Part shown: one piece after another, positions 33,525 through 41,996 of the stretch
How the letters are laid out: each line of letters begins with the position of its first letter
Numbering within the stretch: the first letter of the stretch is position 1
Source: Gammaproteobacteria bacterium
Lineage (GTDB): Bacteria; Pseudomonadota; Gammaproteobacteria; UBA4575
Reading direction: 5' to 3'
Length of the DNA: 64,000 nt
Assembly: GCA_011523795.1 (NCBI GenBank)
Contig: WTFY01000010.1
Location: forward strand, 219,692 to 283,691
Program-made: the position numbers and the translations under genes
The notes under the pieces: generated by a model
What the model saw: only the letters and a program-made list of their open reading frames with translations
The model's database searches: none
What the model was told of the DNA's origin: nothing

Positions 33525-33616
33525 GATATATTTTTATATATTATATTATAAATTTGATCCAATACTGATTGCTTGAAACAGATCTTCTGAATTATTTGAT
33601 ATGTTTTTATATATTA
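33525..33616. repeat. A+T-rich direct repeats upstream of hipB
   Basis: GATATATTTTTATATATTA (33525-33543) recurs with one mismatch at 33598-33616, and ATCCAATA occurs at about 33500 and 33557. They lie just before the HipB start and may be HipB operators or promoter elements. Confidence 0.45.
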
Positions 33617-33767
33617 AGAATAGAGGCGGCAGGAGGCGTGCCTCTGCTAGCTTGTCGGTCAATGCACGGCTTACACGGTGAGCAAGGCCCCGTTCCATCC
33701 TGACAGGCTCCCGGTGGCCGGCCCGGGTGATCCAGGACTCCCGGGGATTACCGGGCAGCCCGGAGTT

Positions 33768-35072
33768 TCATTTTGCTTTTGACGATCCGCCTCGCGGCGA
33801 GGCGGTCCTCCGGCCGTGTCCGCGAACCAGGGCCCCCTCGCCGAATTTCTCCTGCACCGCATCCAGCACCTGCCCGACGGGCGGCCCGGGCACCATGTCT
33901 GCGAACAGGTCCTCCTCCGTGCCGGGGCGGTTCTTGACCAGGTCGTGGGTGCCGATGCCGATCAGGCGGAATGCGCGCCCGTCGGCTTCCCCCGAAAGCA
34001 GGCGCTCTCCGGCCCGGTAGATGGCCTCGGGCGAGCAGGTCGCATGCTCCAGGCGGCGCGAGCGGGTGAGCAGGCGAAAGTCCGAGGTTTTGAGCTTCAG
34101 GGTCACACCGCGCCCGGCCACGCCCGCCTTTTCCATTCGCCGTGCGACCTTGCCGGTCAGCTGGCGCAGGATCGGGCGCAGCCTGGCGGGGTCCGAGAGG
34201 TCCTCGTCGAGGGTGGTTTCCGAGGAGATGCTCTTGGCCTCGCGCACGGGGTTCACCGGGCGCTCGTCCTCGCCCCGGGCGAACGACCAAAGCTGCCGGC
34301 CAATTTTTCCGTAGCGCGACACCATCTCTTTCTCGCTGACCCCGGCAATCTGGCCGATTTGCGTGATGCCGTCGCGCGCCAGGCGTTGCTGCAGGGCTTC
34401 GCCCACGCCCCACAGCAGCCTGACGGGCTGGCCGGCAAGGAACTCCTGCGCCTCGGCCCGGCCGATTACCGCATACCCGCGCGGCTTGTCGAGGTCCGAG
34501 GCGATCTTGGCGAGGAACTTGTTGTAGCTGAGCCCGATCGACACGGTGATGGAGAGCGTGGCCTCCACGTGGCGGGCAAGCCGGGCGAGCAGCTGCGCGG
34601 GGCTTGCACGGCGCCGGGGCGGGGCGCCCGAGAAGTCCATGAACGCCTCGTCGATGGACAACGGCTCGACGAGCGGGGTCAGGCGCAGCATCAGCGAGCG
34701 GACCTCGCGCCCGACGGCCTGGTACTTCCTCATGTCGGGCGGGACGACGGCGGCCTCCGGGCAGGCCTTCAGGGCCTGGAACATCGGCATCGCCGAATGC
34801 ACGCCGTGCGTGCGCGCCTGGTAGCAGCATGCGGCGACCACACCGCGGTGGCGCCTGCCGACAATCACCGGAACTTCGCGCAGCTCGGGCCGATCTCGTT
34901 TTTCGATGGCGGCGTAGAATGCATCGCAGTCCAGGTGGGCAACGCCCAGCGCATGCAGTTCCCGATGGCGCACGATGCGCGCGGACCCGCAGCCCGGGCA
35001 GGTGCGGGCCTCGAAGGCCACGCGCCCGGCGCAGTCACGGCACAGGGCGTCCCGGTCCGGCTCAGCGGGCAT
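33768..35072 (-). CDS. dinB: DNA polymerase IV (Y-family) with an N-terminal zinc ribbon
   Basis: 434 residues from the ATG at 35072. A Cys4 ribbon (CRDCAGRVAFEARTCPGCG, about residues 11-29) precedes the polymerase. The palm has HLDCDAFYAAIEKRDRPEL and VEPLSIDEAFMDFSG with the catalytic Asp and Glu, and the VSIGLSYNKFLAKIASDLDK PRG motif follows. The little-finger domain has ISSETTLDEDL and VTLKLKTSDFRLLTRSRRL. It does error-prone bypass synthesis past lesions. The zinc ribbon is found in some proteobacterial DinB subfamilies but not in E. coli. No LexA box is seen upstream. Confidence 0.92.
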   Translation of the reverse strand: MPAEPDRDALCRDCAGRVAFEARTCPGCGSARIVRHRELHALGVAHLDCDAFYAAIEKRDRPELREVPVIVGRRHRGVVAACCYQARTHGVHSAMPMFQALKACPEAAVVPPDMRKYQAVGREVRSLMLRLTPLVEPLSIDEAFMDFSGAPPRRRASPAQLLARLARHVEATLSITVSIGLSYNKFLAKIASDLDKPRGYAVIGRAEAQEFLAGQPVRLLWGVGEALQQRLARDGITQIGQIAGVSEKEMVSRYGKIGRQLWSFARGEDERPVNPVREAKSISSETTLDEDLSDPARLRPILRQLTGKVARRMEKAGVAGRGVTLKLKTSDFRLLTRSRRLEHATCSPEAIYRAGERLLSGEADGRAFRLIGIGTHDLVKNRPGTEEDLFADMVPGPPVGQVLDAVQEKFGEGALVRGHGRRTASPRGGSSKAK

Positions 35073-35525
35073 CAGCGTGTAGGCAGGCTGGCACACGGGC
35101 CGGACTGCAAGGCCCGGTCCGGTGTCCGCATGGTGCTGGGTATCGTGTGCATGGCATGGGCATGTCCCCGCTGCAACAGGTCTTCAATGATAGCCCAAAT
35201 CGCCCAGCCGCGTCCCGTGCATGCCCCGTGAAAAGGGTCGTGCAGTTCGGGGAATCATCGCAATGGCGGAACAATAACCCATTGATTCGTCGGGTTTATT
35301 TCTGAGTCCCGGCCCGGCCGGGACCCGGGCCATCGCGCAGCCGTCATCCTGGAGGAACCGTCCGGGCGGGCCCGCACCGCCTCGATTTCCCGCAGGGACC
35401 GGTGCCGCGGTCGCTGCGGGCATGAAAACCCCTGCACCGCGCGGGCGGGTTTCCGGTTTCCCTGGAACCCTGTGCGGGCCAGGATATCCGTCAGTGCGTG
35501 AACCATCGAAGGGAGGGTACGACCC
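35073..35525. other. Gap before the second T4SS block
   Basis: About 450 bp with no gene that I can support; the frames here have arginine/proline-rich shadow composition. An imperfect inverted repeat (AATAACCC ... GGGTTTATT) lies at about 35273-35301. The ribosome site of the next gene (GGGAGG) lies at its end. Confidence 0.45.
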
Positions 35526-36002
35526 ATGCAGGCCGGGCGTCTGCTGCTTCAGGCAGTACTGGTGTGGATGCTCCTGGCCGGGCAGGGCGGATCCGTGGCC
35601 CGGGCCGGGGAGGCGGAGCGTTCGCGCATCGAGGTCTTCACTTCCGCGGACCATCCGCTCACCGGCGTTCCCGCCGCCACAGCCGGCCCCGGCTCCGACA
35701 CACCCGCCGTCGAGGTCTACCTGCTGGACGGAATCCAGCACATCGAGACGGTGCTTTCCGCCGGACTGTCCGCGGACCCGCAACGTTCCGCGGACCGGAT
35801 TCTCGGGCAGCTGAGGCAGCTGGGCGGGGCGGACCGTGAGCGGATCGAGCGGGCCGCCGCTGGCCTGGTGCGGGCCTTGCATTACGGGATCACGCGTTAC
35901 CCGGCGATGGTGTTCGATGCCCGGGCGGTCGTCTACGGGCTGACCGACCTGGATGCGGCATGGCGGCACTACCGCGCCTGGCGGGCTGGAGCTTCGCCAT
36001 GA
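35526..36002 (+). CDS. ICE protein TIGR03757/DUF1525 type
   Basis: 158 residues with a signal peptide (QAVLVWMLLAGQGGSVARAG). The mature part has RIEVFTSADHPL, VEVYLLDGIQHIETVLSAGL and ALHYGITRYPAMVFDARAVV YG, the last being the thioredoxin-like end typical of this family, which has TrbC/TraW-like features. In PFL-type elements it directly follows the VirB4 gene; here it is 20.8 kb away. The ribosome site is GGGAGGGTACGACCC. Its stop overlaps the next start (ATGA). Confidence 0.87.
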   Translation: MQAGRLLLQAVLVWMLLAGQGGSVARAGEAERSRIEVFTSADHPLTGVPAATAGPGSDTPAVEVYLLDGIQHIETVLSAGLSADPQRSADRILGQLRQLGGADRERIERAAAGLVRALHYGITRYPAMVFDARAVVYGLTDLDAAWRHYRAWRAGASP

Positions 36003-37009
36003 GCCGGCGGTGCTGGATGGCCTGGCTGTTGCCCGCCTGCCTGGCGTGGCCGGGTATTGTGGCGGGTGGTTCGATCACCACCCCGGAGATCACCGCCCTC
36101 GCCGTGCAGGCCGCCCCCTCCTGCATGCGGTGGAGGCCCGTCGGCGCCTGCTTCTGGCTGCGTTGCTCGTGGTCCGGCTGCAGGGTCAAGTCCTCGCTCA
36201 AGGTCGGGCACTACCGGCCTGACCTCGTGGTCAGCAGTTATCACCGGCTGGGCGGCAATCCCTGGACGGAGATGCGGGCGGCCCTGGGCCTGGCGCAAAA
36301 GACGGCCGCGCAAGGACTGCTCGGAACCCTGCTTGCAGTGCCTGCAGGCAGTGCCGGGCAGCGCACCGAGGGCTCGCCCGTCGCGCACACCAACCTGGTC
36401 TTCCGCGAGGTGGATGCCATCGGGTTTCCGCTGCGCCTGCTGCCGGTCCCGGGTTTTTCCTGCCACTCGCAGGCCCGGCCCTTCATGCCCCATTTCCAGT
36501 CCGCCGTCGATGCGCTGTCCTGGCGCGGCGCGGTACCCGAGATGCTCTACCCGGCAAGCACCGTCCCGGGTCTGCGCGAGGTGGGCACCTGGCCTGCGCA
36601 CACCTGGGGCAGCGTGTATCCGCGCACCGGGTGGACCGTTCAGCCGGACCCACCAAAAGCGGCGGCCGTGACCGCGCAACGCGGTGCGGACATCGTCACC
36701 CGCAGCGGGCAGCCGCACGTGTATCTGGCGCTGTCCGGCGCTTCGGCCTCCGGCCAGAGGCTCTGGCCGCCGGGCCCCCTTGTGGAAGGCGATGCGCGCA
36801 GCGGTACTTGGCAGAGGCTGCATCCCGTGAGCGATACGGACTGCAGGGTATTCGGCACGTCCGACCTGCACAGTCCCCGGGGCTGGGGGGGCGGACAGGT
36901 GGATGCGGAGGGCAACTACGCCTGGTCCCTGTGGCGCCCCTACCGGTGCTGCCGGCGCCGCGGGCAGTGGTTCCTGTTCGACATCGACTGGGTGAGCTGG
37001 CCGCCGTGA
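35999..37009 (+). CDS. ICE protein TIGR03756 (PFL_4710 type, TraU-like)
   Basis: 336 residues from the ATG at 35999, which overlaps the previous stop. A signal peptide (WMAWLLPACLAWPGIVAGG) is followed by a Cys-rich secreted domain: SCMRWRPVGACFWLRCSWSG CRV, HYRPDLVVSSYHRLGGNPWT, GSVYPRTGWTVQ and YAWSLWRPYRCCRRRGQWFL F. Many paired cysteines suggest disulfide-bonded folding, as in TraU, a periplasmic protein needed for DNA transfer rather than pilus growth. Its TGA overlaps the GTG start of the next gene. Confidence 0.88.
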   Translation: MSRRCWMAWLLPACLAWPGIVAGGSITTPEITALAVQAAPSCMRWRPVGACFWLRCSWSGCRVKSSLKVGHYRPDLVVSSYHRLGGNPWTEMRAALGLAQKTAAQGLLGTLLAVPAGSAGQRTEGSPVAHTNLVFREVDAIGFPLRLLPVPGFSCHSQARPFMPHFQSAVDALSWRGAVPEMLYPASTVPGLREVGTWPAHTWGSVYPRTGWTVQPDPPKAAAVTAQRGADIVTRSGQPHVYLALSGASASGQRLWPPGPLVEGDARSGTWQRLHPVSDTDCRVFGTSDLHSPRGWGGGQVDAEGNYAWSLWRPYRCCRRRGQWFLFDIDWVSWPP

Positions 37010-38379
37010 GGGGTGGGCCGGCGAGGTGTGCAGGCCGGACTGCGGTTCCGGTTGTCCTCGCGCCGTGCCTGCTGCTTGTCGCCCTGTGCGGCCCCGGGAG
37101 CGGCCTGGCCGCGATGGCGCCCACGGAAGACGGGTTCTGGTACTACGAGATCGGGGGTGCGCGCCCGGTGTCGCTCGCGGCCAACCCGTCCGTGGTCTCG
37201 GTCACCCTGGGGGGTTCGGCCCAGCTCGGCCTAGGCTACAGCTGCGGCAAGTTCGATCCCGTGTCGGCCGTCAGGCACACCCTGAACGAGATCGGTGCCG
37301 GGATCGACAGCATGATGAACGCCATGACCGCCGCGGCCACTGCCGCGCTCGCAGCCCTGCCGGCGCTGATCCTGCAGCGTGCCAATCCCGGGCTCTACGA
37401 CCTGTTCCAGAACGCGCTGATCCGGGCCGAGGAGACGCTGCGCCTGGCGACCAAGTCCTGCGAGCAGATGGAAGCCGAGATCGCACGCGGCAAGAATCCC
37501 TATGCCGATCTCGTCGTGCTGTCGAAAGGCAACGACTGGAAACGCCAGATGGGCATCGGCGGCAACGATGCCGTGCGCGCCCGGGAGGCCGTGGAGGCCG
37601 CCAGCGGGGATCACGGGGTGCCGTGGATCGGCGGCATGGCAGGGGGATCGGGCCAGCCGGTGCTGGAGTTCACCGGGGACATCGTGCAGGCCGGCTACAA
37701 CCTCAACATGAACCGGCCGGTCACCGACACGGGGCCGGTGCCACCGGGCTCTGCAGCCCGGCTGGCCGAAATCTGGAGATCACCGGGGGAGGCCAGGCGC
37801 TGGACGGTCGACGTGGTGGGGGAGAACATCGTCACCACCTGCGACACCTGCCGCAAGGACAGCATTCCCGGTACCGGCCTGCTGCCCAAGCTGCATCAGG
37901 AAGCCGGGACAGTGAGTGCGGACCTGCAGCGCCTGGTCGGCGGTGCCGTGCCCCTGACGCTCGCAAACCTCGAACCCGTCGCAGCTCCGGGCATTGCCAT
38001 CACGCGCCAGGTGATCGAGGCGATCCGGGACATGCCGGTGTCCGAACAGGGCCTGATCATGAGCCGGCTGGTCTCGGAGATCAGCATCGCGCGTACCGTG
38101 GAAAAGGCCCTGCTCGCCAGGCGTCTGCTGCTGACCGGGCGGCAGGTGCCGGAGGTGTACGCGACCGAGGTCGCCCGTGAACATGCCGATGCCTCGATCG
38201 CGGAGCTCGACCGCGAGATCGAGAGCCTCCTGTTTGAAACCCGGGTGCGCAGGGAAGTGGTTTCCGAGACGGTGGGCATCCTGCTGCACCGTGCAGCCGC
38301 CAGGCGCCTGTCCTCGCTCGACACCCCGACCGTGCGCAGGCTCGACCCGAGGCCCCTGGAGCGCGGCCGTGTCCCGTAG
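37006..38379 (+). CDS. ICE protein TIGR03755 (PFL_4711 type, TraH-like)
   Basis: 457 residues from a GTG at 37006 that overlaps the previous stop; the open frame reaches back to 36631 but that part shadows the TraU-like gene. It has a signal peptide (VPVVLAPCLLLVALCGPGSG LAA), then FWYYEIGGARPVSLAANPSV, LGYSCGKFDPVSAVRHTLNE IG and AGYNLNMNRPV. The C-terminal half is helical with likely coiled coil (SIAELDREIESLLFETRVRR). It matches the TIGR03755 layout, which takes the place of TraH/TrhH-like pilus assembly factors. Confidence 0.87.
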   Translation: MRGGPARCAGRTAVPVVLAPCLLLVALCGPGSGLAAMAPTEDGFWYYEIGGARPVSLAANPSVVSVTLGGSAQLGLGYSCGKFDPVSAVRHTLNEIGAGIDSMMNAMTAAATAALAALPALILQRANPGLYDLFQNALIRAEETLRLATKSCEQMEAEIARGKNPYADLVVLSKGNDWKRQMGIGGNDAVRAREAVEAASGDHGVPWIGGMAGGSGQPVLEFTGDIVQAGYNLNMNRPVTDTGPVPPGSAARLAEIWRSPGEARRWTVDVVGENIVTTCDTCRKDSIPGTGLLPKLHQEAGTVSADLQRLVGGAVPLTLANLEPVAAPGIAITRQVIEAIRDMPVSEQGLIMSRLVSEISIARTVEKALLARRLLLTGRQVPEVYATEVAREHADASIAELDREIESLLFETRVRREVVSETVGILLHRAAARRLSSLDTPTVRRLDPRPLERGRVP

Positions 38380-38734
38380 GCCGAGCACCGTGCGCAGGCC
38401 CTGGTGCGCAGGCCTGACGCTGCTGGCACTCGGCCTTGCGGCCGGCGCGGGTGCGGTGCTGTGGATGGCGGTGCACACCTCGTCCGTGATGGCGGTCGGT
38501 GCCCGGGTCGAGTCGCTGCAGCCCGTGTTCACCGCAGTCCGCCTGCTGGCGATCGTGCTGGCGGCCCTGCTGTGGCCGCACGTCCTGCGCAGGCTGCATC
38601 AGCGGGGCCGCATCGGCCAGGGCACGGCGGTGCGGCTGCGGACCCTGAGAGGGCGGCTGGTCCTCTGGCTCGTGGTGATCGAACTGGTGCTCGGGCAGGA
38701 CCTGCCCGGACGGCTGCTGGGAGGTAGGCCATGA
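38369..38734 (+). CDS. Small membrane protein of the T4SS cluster
   Basis: 121 residues from a GTG at 38369, overlapping the previous gene by 11 bp. Three hydrophobic segments are seen: LTLLALGLAAGAGAVLWMAV, VFTAVRLLAIVLAALLWPHV and LVLWLVVIELVLG. A small gene of this size and place sits between TIGR03755 and traG in related elements. Its role is unknown. The next ATG overlaps its stop. Confidence 0.75.
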   Translation: MSRRPSTVRRPWCAGLTLLALGLAAGAGAVLWMAVHTSSVMAVGARVESLQPVFTAVRLLAIVLAALLWPHVLRRLHQRGRIGQGTAVRLRTLRGRLVLWLVVIELVLGQDLPGRLLGGRP

Positions 38735-40284
38735 ATGTCGACAGCTATCTGGAATTGTTCACCACGCTGTTCGGCTGGCTGTTCTACAACATCCTGTGGG
38801 ACGTGCTGACCGCGACCGGCATCGTGTTCTTGCCCTTCCTCGGGATCCTGATCGATCACTGGCGCGATGCGGCCGGGGACGCGGGGTCTGGCGCCGGGGT
38901 CGGGATGTCGCTGCGGCGCATGGAGATCGAGCTGTTTCTCGCGTTGCTGGTGGTGGTCCTGGCCGGCCAGCCGTCGGCCCTGATGCCGCTGGATGCCGCC
39001 ACGCTCAGCTATACGCCGCCGCCGACCCTGGCCGACCCGGTCCCTAACGTGGCCACGCCCGGTACGCCGCGCAGCACGTTCGGCACGGCCGGGTTCGCCG
39101 GCCCGCCTGCGTCCGTCAACCTTCCGGTCTGGTGGTACACCGTGCTGGCCATGTCGTCCGGTCTCAACCACGCGGTAGCCGCGGGACTGCCCTCGGTGGC
39201 CGACCTGCGCACCTACGAGCAGCGGGCGCGCCTAGCGACCCTGGCCGACCCGCGCCTGCGCCGGGAGGCCGGTGATTTCTTCAGCCAGTGTTACGTCCCG
39301 GCCCGTTCCCGGTACCAGGCCGAGCGTCCGGATACCCCCGCGGTGCGTGCCCTGCTCGCCACCCACGGGCCGGACGATCCGGACTGGATGGGCTCTCATG
39401 TCTACCGCACCACACCGGGCTACTACGCGGCGTTGCGGCCCTCCCGCCCGGTCCCCGGCTGGACCTACGATCCCGTGCGTGACACCGAGTACTCACCGGG
39501 TGCGCCTCCGCCCTGGGGCCGGCCCGTGTGCCGGCAGTGGTGGGAGGATCCCTCGATCGGGCTGCGCAGCAAGCTGGTGGACCAGGCCGATGCCACCTCG
39601 GCCGGGTTTTCAGGGCTGGTGGCGGCGGTGGCCCCGGGACTGGCCCGTGAGGACCAGCTGGATGCGGTGGCCAGGGTGGTGCTGGACAACGCGCCGCCGG
39701 CATGGTCGAACAACGCGCTCGTGCGCGGCAACACGGTAACGGGCGGCTGGCTGGGTACAGCGGAGCGGTGGATCAAGGGAGGGCTGGCGGCAGGCGGGAT
39801 CGTGGCCGCCTCCGCCCTGTTCTCGGTCACCGTGACCGCGCTGCTGCAGGCCCTGCCCATGATGCAGGCGGTGCTGCTGCTCGGCATCTACGCCCTGCTG
39901 CCGCTGGTGGTGGTGCTGTCGCGTTACTCGCTTTCCATGATGGTGGCTGCGGGCATGGCGGTGTTCACCGTGCGCTTCTGGAGCGTGCTCTGGTATCTGG
40001 CCCTGTGGGTGGACCAGAACCTGATCCGGTCCATGTATCCGGATGTCAACGTGTTTCTGCAGGTTTTCGCCAATCCCGGCGAACATGACCTCAAGCGCAT
40101 GCTGCTGAACATGATCACGACCAGCCTGTACCTCGGACTGCCGGTGCTGTGGAGCGCGATGATGGCGTGGGTCGGGATGCATATCGGGCGCTCGATTGCC
40201 ACGGCTGCCTCGCCGCTGGCGCGCGGCGGGGACGACGCCGGACGCCTGGGAGGCGGGATGGGCAAGGCGGCACTGAGGCGATAG
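38731..40284 (+). CDS. Conjugal transfer protein TraG-N type
   Basis: 517 residues. N-terminal helices (ELFTTLFGWLFYNILWDVLT ATGIVFLPFLGIL) come first, then a large periplasmic domain (FFSQCYVPARSRYQAERPDT, SHVYRTTPGYYAALRP). A C-terminal helix group (ALLQALPMMQAVLLLGIYAL LPLVVVLSRYSLSMMVA) ends in a short tail. F-type TraG is longer and has a C-terminal domain for mating-pair stability and entry exclusion; the MPF-G type, as here, carries only the N-terminal part. It is the last T4SS gene in the window. The DUF3742 gene that usually follows is missing. Confidence 0.87.
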   Translation: MNVDSYLELFTTLFGWLFYNILWDVLTATGIVFLPFLGILIDHWRDAAGDAGSGAGVGMSLRRMEIELFLALLVVVLAGQPSALMPLDAATLSYTPPPTLADPVPNVATPGTPRSTFGTAGFAGPPASVNLPVWWYTVLAMSSGLNHAVAAGLPSVADLRTYEQRARLATLADPRLRREAGDFFSQCYVPARSRYQAERPDTPAVRALLATHGPDDPDWMGSHVYRTTPGYYAALRPSRPVPGWTYDPVRDTEYSPGAPPPWGRPVCRQWWEDPSIGLRSKLVDQADATSAGFSGLVAAVAPGLAREDQLDAVARVVLDNAPPAWSNNALVRGNTVTGGWLGTAERWIKGGLAAGGIVAASALFSVTVTALLQALPMMQAVLLLGIYALLPLVVVLSRYSLSMMVAAGMAVFTVRFWSVLWYLALWVDQNLIRSMYPDVNVFLQVFANPGEHDLKRMLLNMITTSLYLGLPVLWSAMMAWVGMHIGRSIATAASPLARGGDDAGRLGGGMGKAALRR

Positions 40285-40430
40285 GAGCACCCTGTGAAGC
40301 TGGCCTGGCCAGGGCGGGCGGATTGGCGTCCTTCGCGACCCGGAATACCGGCGCCTGGCAAGGCTGTACGGCAGGCCCGGTGCCGGAGATAACCTTGCCG
40401 AAACCACGCGCATGCGCGTATATTCAGGCT

Positions 40431-41345
40431 GTGAACCAGCAAGGCCCTTTCCGCATACCGTCGACAAGTGCCCTGACCGCTTTTGAAAGTGCCGCCCGGC
40501 ACGGCAACTTCTCCCGCGCGGCCGAGGAGTTGCGCACGTCCCAGCCGACCATCAGCCGGCAGATCACGCTGCTCGAAAAGCATCTGTCGGTAAAACTGTT
40601 CGAGCGTTCCCGCACCGGGGTTACCCTGACCGAGGCCGGGGAGCGTTTTCGCGAGGCCGTCTCATCCGGGCTGGGCCTGATCCACGCGGCGGTGCAGGAG
40701 ACGGTGCAGCGGACGAAGGACCGGCAACTGGTCATCGCCTGCTCCCACGAGGCTTCGTATTTTTTCATCATGCCGCGCTACAACGGCCTGCGCAAAATAC
40801 TGGGCAAGGAAGTCCAGTTGCGCGTGCTGACCTACCGGCACAGCCAGTACGACCTGCCGCCCGGCCAGCCGCCCGATGTGCTGCTGACCTGGGACGAGGC
40901 GAGTGCTCCGCCCGAATGCCGCAGGATCAGCCTCAGGGAGGCCGTGCGGCCGGTCTGCTCGCCAGACTACGCCATGACCCATTCCCGGGTCCTGCAAGGG
41001 CCTGTGAGCGGCTGGGGCGGGCTGACGTTTCTGGACCTCGAACAGCCCAGCCAGGGATGGTCCACGTGGGACAACTGGTTCCAGGCGGCAGGCCTGCCTG
41101 AAACCGGGCCCAGGTTCGACAGGTTCGATCACTACTCCTACGTCATTGAGGCCGCTGCCGCAGGCTGCGGCATCGCGCTCGGCTGGCGCTACTTTGTCGA
41201 GCGCTATCTCGAAAACCGGGTGCTGGTGGAACTTGCCGACGGCTACGTCGAGTTTGACAATTACTATTACGGCGTGCTCACGCCCAAGGGAAAGGGCAAC
41301 CCGCTGGCACACCGGTGCCTCGAATACCTGGCCGAATCCGTCTAG
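40431..41345 (+). CDS. LysR-family transcriptional regulator (GcvA-like)
   Basis: 304 residues from a GTG at 40431 (VNQQGPFRIPSTSALTAFES). The HTH is AARHGNFSRAAEELRTSQPT ISRQITLLEKHL, and the substrate-binding domain follows to the end. The N-terminal form PSTSALTAFESAARHGNFSR AA is of the GcvA/AmpR branch. It reads away from the T4SS block and toward the hemoglobin gene. Its target is unknown; the nearby amino-acid genes make a nitrogen or amino-acid signal plausible but unproven. Confidence 0.87.
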   Translation: MNQQGPFRIPSTSALTAFESAARHGNFSRAAEELRTSQPTISRQITLLEKHLSVKLFERSRTGVTLTEAGERFREAVSSGLGLIHAAVQETVQRTKDRQLVIACSHEASYFFIMPRYNGLRKILGKEVQLRVLTYRHSQYDLPPGQPPDVLLTWDEASAPPECRRISLREAVRPVCSPDYAMTHSRVLQGPVSGWGGLTFLDLEQPSQGWSTWDNWFQAAGLPETGPRFDRFDHYSYVIEAAAAGCGIALGWRYFVERYLENRVLVELADGYVEFDNYYYGVLTPKGKGNPLAHRCLEYLAESV

Positions 41346-41585
41346 CAAGTCCGTCCATGCCCGCTGCCGCGGTGGCCGCCTCCGCCCGGCGTTTTGCTGT
41401 CCAGGTCCAAATCCGCGGTATCGCCAGCGGATTCCCGGCCTGTGCCGGGTACGCGCCGGCTGGCACCCGGGCCTCGCGCGCGGTGCATGACCCATTTGAC
41501 CCGCCTGCCCGTTTGCCTGAAACTGTAGGCCTGAACGGGGCCTGGCTGCACGGCCCCGGTGCAACACGACTCCAGGAGGTGCGAG

Positions 41586-41957
41586 ATGAGCGAGCCGACA
41601 CTGTATGAGCGACTGGGCGGCTATGCGGGGATCGTGGTCTTCGTCGAGGACCTGCTTCCGCGCCTGGAAGCGGACCCGCAGCTGGGCCGGTTCTGGGAAC
41701 ACCGGGGCGATGACGGGCTGGCCAGGGAGAAGCAGTTACTGATCGATTACCTGTGTGCGAACGCGGGCGGGCCCATGTACTATACCGGGCGCGACATGAA
41801 GCTGTCGCACCGGGGCATGCGGATCAGCGAGAGCGACTGGGATGTATTCATGGGGCATGCCGCCGACACGATGAGCGCCCTGAACGTCCCGGCCCGGGAA
41901 TGCGGGGAAGTCGCAGACTTCGTGAACAGCCTGAAAGCGGATATCGTCGAGGTCTGA
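41586..41957 (+). CDS. Group I truncated hemoglobin
   Basis: 123 residues from the ATG at 41586 with an excellent ribosome site (CAGGAGGTGCGAG). It has the family start LYERLGGYAGI, the E-helix text YYTGRDMKLSHRGM with the proximal-type His at 75, and the C-terminal VNSLKADIVEV. Trunc-globins of this group bind O2 or NO and may detoxify NO or sense O2. It probably stands alone; the convergent gabD gene ends 40 bp further on. Confidence 0.88.
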   Translation: MSEPTLYERLGGYAGIVVFVEDLLPRLEADPQLGRFWEHRGDDGLAREKQLLIDYLCANAGGPMYYTGRDMKLSHRGMRISESDWDVFMGHAADTMSALNVPARECGEVADFVNSLKADIVEV

Positions 41958-41996
41958 CAGCCTGCCCCGGCTGCAGGCCGGGAATCGCCGCCTGCC

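Noticed and set aside
35073..35300. LexA box before dinB
   Set aside because: No CTGT-N8-ACAG match was found in the upstream region.
14690..35525. CRISPR array or cas genes in the accessory block
   Set aside because: No regularly spaced repeats and no Cas-like protein text were seen.
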